64,000 nucleotides of DNA from assembly GCA_036250225.1 (NCBI GenBank), contig JAPZLL010000007.1, positions 62,001 through 126,000 of the forward strand, in the 5' to 3' direction. Below, in pieces: positions 1-8,954 of the stretch; the stretch's first letter is position 1, and each line of letters opens with the position of its first letter. The DNA comes from Cercophora sp. LCS_1. Lineage: Eukaryota > Ascomycota > Sordariomycetes > Sordariales > Lasiosphaeriaceae. The position numbers and the translations under genes are program-made. The notes beneath the pieces are model-generated. The model had not been told where the DNA came from and ran no database searches. It was given only the letters and a program-made list of their open reading frames with translations.

Positions 1-987
1 CCGCCAATGTCTGCCACATACTGGAAGACGTTCGCCCCGACGTCGTACCGCCCCAAGTGGTACAGGCCCCAGTTGTATTCAATTGTTGACAACATACTAT
101 AGTGCGTATAAAAAGTGCTGTCCTCGGTCCCTTTGAGCTTGGCCGGAACGGCGCTTCCCAGCAACAGCGTCACAATGTGGTTTGGTTCGCTGTACGTCTC
201 CGACTCGTCGTACGTGAGCATGATTAGCGTCTTCTCGTCAAAAGCCTTATCGGCCAGCAATGGCTGCAGAAACTTGTGTGACCAGTCCGCCGCAACCTTC
301 AAAGTGGTGTTGTGGCCATCGTTCATCATGTTTGGCGACATGAAAACAAACTGCGGTACCTCCTTGGCGGCAAATGCCCGCTGGAAGTCATCAAATGACA
401 GCACGCACAGCAGGCGTTCCCCGTCGTTTGTGACACTGTCATAGCTCACAAACGGGCTGTTTCTGGTCAGCAGAGCCGCAGCAACTTGGCTCGATTCCTT
501 ACTTGTGTTTCCGAACGTAGTCCCACGCCCCATTCCCCGTCGAGCCATCGCTGTAATCACCCATGTATCCTGGACCAGGCAAGTCCTCAAAGTAGCCGCC
601 CCACGATATGTTCTTGTCCTCGAGAATATCGACCACCGTGGACACGTTTTCGGGTATGCGCACCCATTCGTCATGGTTCAGGCCAAAATAATCGCCCGCG
701 ATAGCCGCGAGGTAGTTTGGCTGACTCGGATGCGTATGGGCATAATATCGGTTGAGCAGAATGCCCTGCTTTTTGAGATCTTTGATGCTGTCGTCAACAA
801 CAACTTTGGAAAAATCCTGGATCCGGCATGTTAGCGCATCGTAACGAATTCCGCTCCGAGGGAGACGCACCTGGTTTTCCAACCAAATGGTAATCAGCCT
901 GTCAAACGCCTTTCCAGGCACAAGCTTCGCGCCCGCGACGCCTAGGCATGCAGCCAAACCAGAAACAAGTAGAAATAGTCGTCTCAT
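1..987 (-). CDS. Secreted acid phosphatase-like phosphoesterase, 3' part off the left edge
   Basis: Exons 987..503 and 462..<1 are separated by a 40-nt intron (463..502, GTAAGG...CCAG). After splicing, the frame stays open to the window edge. The protein starts with a signal peptide (MRRLFLLVSGLAACLGVAGA) and continues with the phosphoesterase-family block ITIWLENQ, the segment HTHPSQPNYLAAIAGDYFG and, in exon 2, MSPNMMNDGH followed by LTYDESETY. These are hallmark stretches of the fungal PHOa-like acid phosphatases (phosphoesterase family PF04185), which release phosphate from organic esters outside the cell or in the wall. About 315 residues are visible and the C-terminus is missing. The start ATG at 987 is the one directly preceding the signal peptide. 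Substrate class is inferred from the family; phosphate regulation is plausible but no Pho4-type site was established. Confidence 0.85.
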
Positions 988-1586
988 CGTATCATTTCAT
1001 CTTGTGGTCGTCGAAAAAGATAAGAGTTGCCGCCACGAAACAATGTCAAGAAGCGATGTCGAGGTGAAAACACGTTGCAAGCGGCGTGGGATCGCGGCGC
1101 GGCCTGGAACCAACTCCGTCGTCAATCCGTCCGGTTGCACCCCTGTCACTGTCAAGGGGGCGTGCGGCTCTGCCCAGGCCTGATACTCTGCCCCACCTAG
1201 TCACGACCATCTGGAAGTGGCATCCGGTCTCTGGCACGGCATGGTGTCTCTGAAATCTATTCTCGACGGCGGCACTTTCTGTGGCTTTTCTCGTCGCAAA
1301 GAAACAGGCAAAGTGACAATCATTTGCACGAGCTGTGATCGAGGCCAGAACGCTTATCGATAACGGACACTTGGTTGAAGTTTGGCCCCTTGAAAAGCAC
1401 AGACCCTGATCTAACGCAAGGGTCAGGAACAAGGGTCAGGAACTAGACAACTTCATCTCAACCAAGGTGCATGCATCACCTAGTCCGATCAACAATCCAA
1501 AACAACGCATTTGGGGTTTGAACAGCAAAATGACAAAAACTTGTAATTTCAAGTTTGGAGTCAGAAGTTCATACAGGCAAAAATTC
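988..1586. other. Intergenic: phosphatase promoter side
   Basis: This stretch lies upstream of the minus-strand phosphatase and downstream of the tRNA. The open frames in it are short and resemble no family. No repeat or clear regulatory element was recognised. Confidence 0.5.
1579..1583 (-). terminator. RNA polymerase III terminator (T5)
   Basis: Five T residues on the minus strand begin three bases after the tRNA discriminator base, the usual Pol III stop signal. Confidence 0.65.
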
Positions 1587-1673
1587 TGGACAATACCGGA
1601 TTCGAACCGGTGACCTTTCACAATGGCATCTGGACAATGCGAAGCGAAAATCATACCCCTAGACCAATTGCCC
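1587..1673 (-). tRNA. tRNA-Ala (anticodon CGC) with a 15-nt intron
   Basis: On the minus strand a full cloverleaf can be folded. The acceptor stem GGGCAAT pairs with ATTGTCC and contains a G3-U70 wobble, the alanine identity element; the discriminator base is A at 1587. The T arm has the loop TTCGAAT. The anticodon stem TTCGC/GTGAA encloses TTCGCA, then an intron at 1623..1637, then T, giving the loop TTCGCAT with anticodon CGC (1639..1641) and the intron at the standard 37/38 position. Intron bases ATGC can pair with GC of the anticodon plus the next two bases (GCAT), as expected in eukaryotic pre-tRNAs. The A box (1656..1666), a perfect B box GGTTCGAATCC (1598..1608) and a T5 terminator (1579..1583) are present. 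The D arm looks more like tRNA-Pro, so identity is likely but not certain. Confidence 0.7.
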
Positions 1674-2111
1674 TTGACAAATTGCAATGATACGGCATAA
1701 TGCCACTTTTAGTGTTGCTTCTTTGGGGCCAGCGACTTTAGGATCGTAACGGGGTATATTCATTCCCCCCTGGAGATCGTTCTTTAAGGCCTGACGCGCT
1801 TCGTCGGACGGCTCATACTCACCGCCGATGATGGTCTCAATGCTGCCACCCCTCAGCTAAAACAAGTGCAGCTAGCATCTCCACTGGGAGCCTGGTTACC
1901 GTCAGTACCTTAGTGTCCTGGGACCCCTACCCCGCCACACCAACAGGATTAGTGGACGGCCGTTTGTCACTACAATAGCAGAAGCACTGTGATTAATCCA
2001 AAGCCTCCGAGTTTTGATCCAAAAATGCCCTTAGTTACCAGTATAAATACAAAAGCCTGCTACTAATCCTCAAAATGGGTATCACGTTATGCACCAAACA
2101 TGTCTCCCGTC
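1674..2111. other. Intergenic with a short coding-like remnant
   Basis: On the minus strand about 1857..1700 reads openly as ...GGSIETIIGGEYEPSD..., 45-50 codons with protein-like composition, preceded by a TTTTAG acceptor-like site. It has no start codon and its frame runs into the tRNA before a stop. It may be a relic of a decayed gene; no family was recognised. The rest shows nothing. Confidence 0.3.
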
Positions 2112-4324
2112 TCACAACCCCTTCTCCTTCAAACAATCCGCCATGCTCTTTCTCAGCCTTACCAAGTCATCCTCCCTCTTTATGATGACCTCTGTCAACT
2201 CCCTGTACATCCTCTTCCATTTCTCCGCCTCATTTTCAGCGCCTGGCGGTCCTTTCTTTTCCCACTTGGCAACCTCAACCGTCTCCTCCATCGTATAAGT
2301 CCCCCTGATGTCCCCAAATCGTAATTCCCATGCGCACAGATACTTTCTCCGTCCTTCGCCTGCCCCATCCAGCCTGGTTATTCGGAGCGAGTCCCTCGGC
2401 ATCATGACTCTGCCGCCAACCAAAGCAGAGAGATTGATGAGAAACGCCTCTTTTGTCGGCGCCGTTTTTCGTAGGTTGTCTACAACCGTCGTTGCGAGGC
2501 CCCAAGCCTCGTCGACACTGCAGGGCGGTATACTTGCGCCCTTTGCATCGAACCAATTTGCGCTAAGGATGGTCGACATAAAATGGTCCTCAACTTCGTC
2601 AAAGTGGGTGCGGTCCGTCGGATCGGCGAATACAACCTGGGGGCTGAGGGCAATGCTAGGGAACGGGATGGCTGTGTTTCCTGGGTTGTGGAAAAGGGAC
2701 TCGATGCCACCATCGGCGTGGGATGCCGGTTGGGTGGGGGGTTGAGGTTGCTGGTGGTTTATTGGCGTGTGGTTGGTGCTGGTATTTGTGCTGCTGTCCT
2801 GGGAGTGTGGCGTCTGGCCGTTGACCATGAGGACTGGTGGTGCCGTGGGTGGAGCTGTGGCCGGGAGGGGAGGAGTTGCGAGACGGACTTCGCCTCCTAC
2901 GCGTTCGGGGACTTGGAGCGAGAGACGACTTCGTTTTGCTGGGCGGGCTGGTGGGTTTTCTTGGATTGGGGAGGGTTGACTGTGGGTTTTGGCAGAGGCA
3001 GTTGCCTGAGTCGACGCCTGTGGAGGGAGAGGGGTGGTGGTGGGTGACGGTTCACTAGGTGTGAAATGCGTGTTGGTTGTCGTTGCCGTTGCCGGCGTCG
3101 CAGTTTGTGGCATTTGCCTCTCCGGAGTTGGTGATGGTAACTTGAATACCGGGTTTTCCGATATCGCCGGGAACGCAGAAAAGGGACCATCAGGGTTACC
3201 GCCCCGGTTTATTGGCGGACGGCCTCGTGTCTTCCCAGTTGAGCCGATGCCACGCCATGCCGAGGACACTACCTTTGCTCCGTGGCGCCTGCTCGTCGAC
3301 CGTGATTTGGGCGGTGAGATGGCCGACTTGGGCTCGTTCGGATCTGCCCAGAAGGCATTCCTCGTTATCGGTGTGATGGCCGAGTGAGGATGTGGATAGG
3401 CAGTGAGTGGTGTTTGGGCAACGTCGTTGCTGCCCCAGTTAGATTGCATGGAAGCGCTGAGTCGCATGGGGTCAGGGGTAGGCGGAAACAAGAAAACGCT
3501 ACCTCTCCCCTCTGGATGGGCTGACCAAGGTTCGTTCATGTCGGGTCGCGCGCTGGCTGGGTGCGCGCTGGCTGGGTGTGCGCTGGCTAGGTGTGCGCTG
3601 GCCGGGTAGTCATCGTGAAGCGGGGACGGACGTTGGGACGGCGACTTGCCCGTGTCGTCATCGTCGGGCTTCCTTCTGCCCCTCTTGGGCTTGATCTGGG
3701 GTAACAGAGCTCGCAGGGCCATATCATCCTCGGCCGCGACACCGTCTCGACCGGTTTCGGTGATTGGAGTACTTTCCGGCGGGATCTCGATCCAGTACGG
3801 GTGGGGGCGTTCCATGAGGTACTCAAAGAAGGCATCCACATGCATCGAATGCATCCATCGCTTTGGGTGTGTCAGTGACATGAGAGCTAACACAAGATGA
3901 GATGGGTTACCTTTAACCTCACAGCGTACTGCTGAATCTTTTGTGAACTTTGTCCCTTTTCCTGGTCCGGTGGTTCAACCCCAAGTTTCAGGGCCAGCTC
4001 AGCCCATGTTTTGAGCTCCTTGTTTTCGAGCTTTTTGATAAGCTCGTACAAGGTGAAAGTACTGAAGCTCTTACCCCCACTTTTGGGCGGTGTCCTGAAG
4101 GCCTCTCGCAGTGCGTTGGTCTCCGTGTCCAGGGGTACTGCTGGATTGCAGTACAGGACAAAGTCGACATAAGCATCTTCGATCGAGTCGTCCGTCACGT
4201 TCCTATCCGGCAATGACGGCCTCCTTGAGTTTGATGTCGTTGCGGGCTCCATCGTGGTCGGAGACGCAGTGAATATCGGCGGAGCGGGTTGTTGCATTGT
4301 TGCAGTGCCCATGGTCAATGCCAT
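2112..4324 (-). CDS. ARS-binding protein 2 (Abp2 family)
   Basis: Exons 4324..3911 and 3860..2112 (intron 3861..3910, 50 nt) encode 720 residues. The conserved Abp2 domain spans roughly residues 44-190 and includes DDSIEDAYVDFVLYCNPAVP, PPKSGGKSFSTFTL, ELALKLGVEPPDQEKGQSSQ and, across the splice junction, QQYAVRLKRWMHSMHVDAFF. Abp2 of fission yeast binds AT-rich autonomously replicating sequences, so a nuclear DNA-binding role is likely. The rest is long, Pro/Ser/Thr-rich and probably disordered, with a run of SAHPA pentapeptides near residues 235-255. A short basic helical or coiled-coil segment sits at the extreme C-terminus (KWKRMYRELTEVIIKREDDL). The start ATG at 4324 opens directly into the domain-bearing exon. 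Family assignment is secure; actual origin binding in this fungus is inference. Confidence 0.85.
3549..3608 (-). repeat. Four 15-bp tandem repeats inside the Abp2 gene
   Basis: Four head-to-tail 15-bp copies (3549..3563, 3564..3578, 3579..3593, 3594..3608; consensus CGCGCTGGCTGGGTG on the plus strand) keep the reading frame and encode a His-Pro-Ala-Ser-Ala pentapeptide array. Copies differ by one to four bases. Confidence 0.85.
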
Positions 4325-5985
4325 GGCAGCTCATAGGCTGATGAAGCCTATGGAAATCCAAGTCCGCCTCCTGTCGTCGGTGAAGTTGTGGGCCATGCAT
4401 TCATTGCCAAACCTGGGTTATTTCACACTTGAAATTGATGCAAGCGAGTTGATAGATGAACTTTGAGAAACAGAAGCAGCAACTCCAGTGGATGCTGTCG
4501 GCGCGCGCGGCGTGCAAGGTCAGCTTTGGGGGAGAGGTGTCGACAGTGACAACGAGGGTACTTCTGCGATTGACGAAGTCGCCACGGAATTGACCACCAG
4601 CGTCAAACAAGAGCGCGTTTGGCTGTCGCAGTTGCCGCAAGAATGACCGCTTGGTGCCTGGGCTTTCAGAAGCCTCCCAATTCAATCGAATACAAGTGCT
4701 GAAGCAATGGCGAGGACGAAAGGACCAGCCATCTCTCTCATAATGATTCTCTTTTGGGGGGTTGAGATGTCAATTCAGCCGTGTCCAGCCTCCTGGGGAA
4801 CACTCTGCCGTCGTGGCAGCAGCCGAGTCCAAAAATAGCACGCCAAGCTGACAGTGCGGCAAGGGAAGCACACAGTAGTGCACACTGTTGGATGTTCGAT
4901 GGAAGCGACTCGCCAACGACCTGTCATGGTGCAGCCACTATTGTTCTATCATTCCATTGTTTAATATATTTAAATGGAGTAAACACACAGGATCGGCCAG
5001 TAGGTCGCCTTTGGCTGATGGCGTTCTTGGAAGCTTTCTGGTTTTGTTGGCGAGCTGGAAGCTTCAGACGGAACCTCCACTTCAGGCTGCAAGGGCGGGG
5101 GCGGGGCGCAAATCCGGGGATCCAGATGCTGACTCAGGGTAGAGACATGCAATGGATCTGGGGGCCACTCGCCAGCACTCAATTGTTTGCTGGAAGGGGG
5201 GGAAGAAAACGAAACATCAGCACAATGTTGGACTGTACCACAATCTACGTTCTAATTTGCGCGCAGCAAAATTTTGGTCCAACGGCCGGATGTGACAAAC
5301 GCCGGGATATTCCTTCCTTTGTTCCTTCCAGTAAAACCACACAAACAGCACCCTGATGAGACAGAAACGTGTAAGCCAGTGGAAGCTACTGTCATACACA
5401 GAGCATTCAACGTTATGTCATGTGGACTCAATGACTTCACGACATTGATCAATCGCAGTCACTTCAATGTCTTTGACTCGGGAACACTTGATACTTTATT
5501 GGGCATCCTGTCGATTTGTTTGCTTCCACACTTCCATGTCATCCCTCCCCTTCCCCAACATCCCTGGTGAGCCTACAGTAGTTTCTGTCAATGTCATTCG
5601 ATCTTCAGGCGGACGAGAGGCGTTTGGTAGCGTTGTATCCGTCGGGACTTTACCATGTACACTTTAATCATTGGCACGCCATGCACCACGACAGTATCCC
5701 GACGGTAGGCAGGCACGGGCACGGATAGGGGTGAACAAACATAGGTGGCTGAGCTGTAACCTTGTGTACAACTTACCTGATGGAAGTAACTTGACGGCAA
5801 GTGTCTCGTCGCCCGTCATACTGAAACTGAGGATAAAAAGAGGCAACTTGCCGCTAACAACCCGCAAAAGAGGTCCCGTCTCGCTACAACCGTTCCACGG
5901 TTAGGCTCAACGTCGTCCACTAAACCGAACACTCACAACAACTCACAACTCCACGTCCGACACCCGCCACCAACTCGCCCTCAAA
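4325..5985. other. Intergenic: divergent promoter region
   Basis: This 1.66 kb lies between the divergent Abp2 gene and the secreted repeat precursor. Overlapping open frames in it begin at non-ATG codons or are low in conservation-like content. An AT-rich patch is at about 4960-4980 and a TATA-like box at 5831. No transposon sequence was seen. Confidence 0.5.
5831..5840 (+). promoter_or_regulatory. TATA-like element of the secreted precursor gene
   Basis: GGATAAAAAG lies about 150 bp before the ATG at 5986, in a leader otherwise free of upstream ATGs near the start, so it is a reasonable core promoter candidate. Confidence 0.35.
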
Positions 5986-6597
5986 ATGCGTCTCACTGGT
6001 GTTGCTGTTCTCGCTGCAGCCCTTGCGGGTTATGCCACAGCAGCCGCACTTCCCTTTGCTGTCGATGACATGGACTCGGCCCAGAGAGGTGGCGGAGGAG
6101 TAAGAGGACAAGATACCATGAGTGGAACTCGCATGGTAGAACGTAAAAACGGATCGGGAACCAAGGACGTCCCCATCGTCATCAGACTGGGTGGTGATTC
6201 AGTTGGAGAGATGGCCGTCAAGAAACGTCAAAACGGCTCGGGATCCAAGGACGACCCTATCATCACCAGACTGGGCGGCGAATCGGTTGGAGAGGTGCCT
6301 TTCGAGAAACGCCAAATCAGACCAGAAACCAAGGACGAACCAATCATCAGGATGGCTGAGTCTTCAGTTGGAGGGATGGCTGTCGAGAAACGGCAGCCTA
6401 GATCGGGAACCAAGGACGACCCTAACGTCACCATAATGGGAGATTCCGGAGAGGCGACTATGCAGCAACAATTCGGAAACATGTCTCCCAAGTTGATGAG
6501 CCAAGGCGGGATGGGAATGAAGGAGGCCCCCACGGCTGGCATGGGAATGAAGAACATGGCGACTCAACCCATGGTCGCCGACAAGCATGGCCAGTGA
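5986..6597 (+). CDS. Secreted Kex2-processed repeat (KEP) precursor
   Basis: This is a single-exon gene of 203 residues. A clean signal peptide (MRLTGVAVLAAALAGYATAA) is followed by a short pro-region and, from residue 55, four imperfect repeats with the core (S)GTKDDPII.RLGG(D/E)SVGE. The first three repeats each end in a dibasic Kex2 site: KKR at residues 79-81, EKR at 107-109, EKR at 134-136, each followed immediately by Gln. Golgi Kex2 cleavage would release peptides of about 27-28 residues with N-terminal Gln, able to cyclise to pyroglutamate. The last repeat runs into a Met/Gly/Gln-rich tail with GMGMK motifs. The design matches fungal KEP proteins, which include mating pheromone precursors and ribosomal peptide precursors such as UstA. 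The repeats lack Tyr, Trp and Cys, and no UstY-type enzyme lies nearby, so a dikaritin product is unlikely. Function is unknown; architecture is directly visible. Confidence 0.8.
   Translation: MRLTGVAVLAAALAGYATAAALPFAVDDMDSAQRGGGGVRGQDTMSGTRMVERKNGSGTKDVPIVIRLGGDSVGEMAVKKRQNGSGSKDDPIITRLGGESVGEVPFEKRQIRPETKDEPIIRMAESSVGGMAVEKRQPRSGTKDDPNVTIMGDSGEATMQQQFGNMSPKLMSQGGMGMKEAPTAGMGMKNMATQPMVADKHGQ
6148..6450 (+). repeat. Tandem peptide repeats separated by Kex2 sites
   Basis: Units at 6148..6228, 6229..6312, 6313..6393 and 6394 to about 6450 (81-84 bp each) are similar in both DNA and protein, for example recurring ACCAAGGACGA(C/A)CC. Unit ends coincide with the dibasic codons. Confidence 0.8.
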
Positions 6598-7654
6598 TCC
6601 GGTTGTTCGGGTAGTAGATCCGTCAGTGAGCTCCTAGGTGAAAGGAGAGCGGTGAGCAGAGATGCTCAAGTGCTATCGGGGGAATCGGCAGATGAGTTGC
6701 CGTAGGAGTATGGAGTTTAGGTTGCGCGTTGTATTTGCAACGTTGATGACCAGGAGGCGATGGGAGTTGCTGAACGACAAGGGAAGAAAGAGACAAGCTC
6801 GCAGACAGTCATTACCACCGAACTACCTAGAATAAAACACTCTCTTATGCCGGCCAGTCCAAATTGGTATGGCTAGTTCAAGAAGCGTGAATCGTCAATC
6901 TCGTCAATGTTCAAAACGCGTATTGTCAGCTGCTCCTTTCAAGCAGCACCACCAATTCAGCATGCCATCATGGACTATCAACCGTAATGCCATCGTTGAC
7001 ACTGCGCCACGGTTGGAGGGACCCGAAACACGTGGAGAGGATACCCTGTGGAGAGCATCTTGAAATAATCCGGGGTTTTCGTGCAGAAGTGCACAAGGTA
7101 AGATGAAAAGGAACGACCCAAGTTCATGCCCCCCCCCCCTTGAAGGCCCCACCATCCAAACCCATCCAATCGCGCACCAACCGCAACGCCTGTGATCCTA
7201 ATCCCGCACGTGATAGCTCCAAGCCGAAGACAGCCGCCCCGGAAGTGACGTCGCGCCAGCGCCTCCCGGCTCGACCCGTCTGCACATTCCCCAGCGCCCA
7301 GCACCCCCCTAGCGTGCCCCTCGGACCTCGGCAGTCGAGAGAGGCCCAGCGAACGACATCACCTGTCGCAGGGAGGGAAATCCAACAGGAAACGAACAAG
7401 AGGACCGACCGGAATTGCGCTCCCTTCCCCCCTTCACGTAATGGCGCGAACCTACCTTGAAACCGTTTCTACCATGAGGCATCTCTTCTCCACAACCTGA
7501 GCAAATATACCTTCTTTGATTCCCCCCTTTTTCCCGCTCCCCAGCCCATCCCTTGTTTCCCACCCGTTCCCCAGAAACCCAAACCCGCACTTGCGCGCCG
7601 CCCCTCAACCCCACCATCGTTATCATCAACATCAACCATCCCAAAACCGCAACC
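6598..7654. other. Intergenic: carrier promoter
   Basis: This 1.06 kb lies between two plus-strand genes. It contains an uninterrupted C-tract at about 7130-7138 and a CT-rich leader before the carrier ATG. No gene or repeat family was seen. Confidence 0.5.
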
Positions 7655-8651
7655 ATGTCCCAATCCAAACCCGTGATCCCGCAAAACGATAATGTCGCCC
7701 ATGCCCTCGCCGGCGCGGGCGGCGGCATCCTCTCCATGGCGCTTACCTACCCGCTCATCACGCTCTCGACCCGTGCCCAAGTAGAATCTAAGCGGGCGGA
7801 GACGGCCTTCCTGGCCGCCGTCCAAAAGATTGTGGCGCGCGAGGGCGTCTCGGGCCTATACTCGGGCCTCTCGTCGGCGCTGTTCGGCATCAGCGTGACC
7901 AACTTTGTCTACTACTACTGGTACGAGTGGACGCGGGCCTTCTTTGAGAACGCAGCGGCCAAGGCCGGGCGGGCCTCCAAGAAGCTCACGACGGTCGAGA
8001 GCATGATTGCGGGCGCCATTGCCGGTTCGGCGACCGTCATCCTGACGAACCCCATCTGGGTCGTCAACACGCGCATGACGACGCGCAAGGCCGACGCCGA
8101 AGACGAGGCCCTGCCAGGCGTGGAGAAGAAGAAGAAGCTGTCGACGCTGGGAACGCTGCTCAACCTCCTCAAGACCGAGGGCCCGCAGGCCCTGTTTGCG
8201 GGTGTCGTACCCGCGCTGGTGCTGGTCATCAACCCCATCTTGCAGTATACGCTGTTCGAGCAGATGAAGAACGCAGTCGAGAAGAAGAGGAGGGTCACGC
8301 CGACGGTTGCCTTCTTCCTCGGCGCCCTGGGCAAGCTGTTTGCGACCAGCGTAACGTATCCGTATATCACCGTCAAGAGCCAGATGCATGTCTCCAAGCA
8401 GGGCGAGAAGAAGGAGGGCATGATGGAGGCGATCAACCGGGTGGTCAAGGAGGAGGGCTACGGTGGGCTGTACAGGGGTGAGTCGCCAGGATGTGGAGCT
8501 GCAACGATGAAGCTGACGAGAAACAGGTATCGGTCCCAAGGTGACGCAGAGTGTCATTACGGCGGCCTTCCTTTTCGCCCTCAAGGATGTGCTCTATGAG
8601 CAGACCGTCAAGCTCAGGGGCTCGGTTGCCAAGAAGGCCCTTGCTGCATAA
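7655..8651 (+). CDS. Peroxisomal membrane carrier (PMP47/Ant1-type, mitochondrial carrier family)
   Basis: Exons 7655..8477 and 8527..8651 encode 315 residues, the normal length of a six-helix carrier. Three repeats carry the carrier signature: YPLITLSTRAQ in repeat 1, NPIWVVNTRM in repeat 2 and YPYITVKSQM in repeat 3. The NPIWVVNTR form and the YPLxTxxTR motif are typical of the peroxisomal branch (Candida boidinii PMP47, yeast Ant1), which exchanges ATP for AMP to power fatty-acid activation inside peroxisomes. The start is the first in-frame ATG (MSQSKPV); the frame extends upstream only through a non-ATG leader. The 49-nt intron interrupts LYRG|IGPK in the last repeat. Convergent with Mak10. 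Substrate assignment is by family only. Confidence 0.88.
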
Positions 8652-8954
8652 GGTAAACAAAGCAGCCAGCCACCCTTCCATCAACCGGCTGAAGACCACG
8701 AACTGTCAGGGTTCTTCCTCGGCATGCCGTCGAGAACACGACAAACTCAACACAATAAGCCCCTGGCTTAGACTGAAACAAGGAATTGTAGAAACACACG
8801 CTCAAGCCCCCCACCCCCATACATGTACATACCCCACGTAACGAAGCTGTACGTTATTTCATTGTCGGCAAGAATTTCTAAGATAGAATACCAACTGCAT
8901 ACCCCCTACAAACCAACCCTATGTCTGCCTTCGTGCCCAGAAAACACAACCCGA
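8652..8954. other. Convergent 3' intergenic region
   Basis: These 303 bases hold the 3' ends of the carrier and Mak10 genes. No other feature was seen. Confidence 0.6.

Noticed and set aside
5986..6597. Dikaritin/ustiloxin-type ribosomal peptide cluster
   Set aside because: The repeats contain no Tyr or Trp core for crosslinking, and no UstY-like (DUF3328) oxidase or other tailoring gene is visible within the window; neighbours are housekeeping genes.
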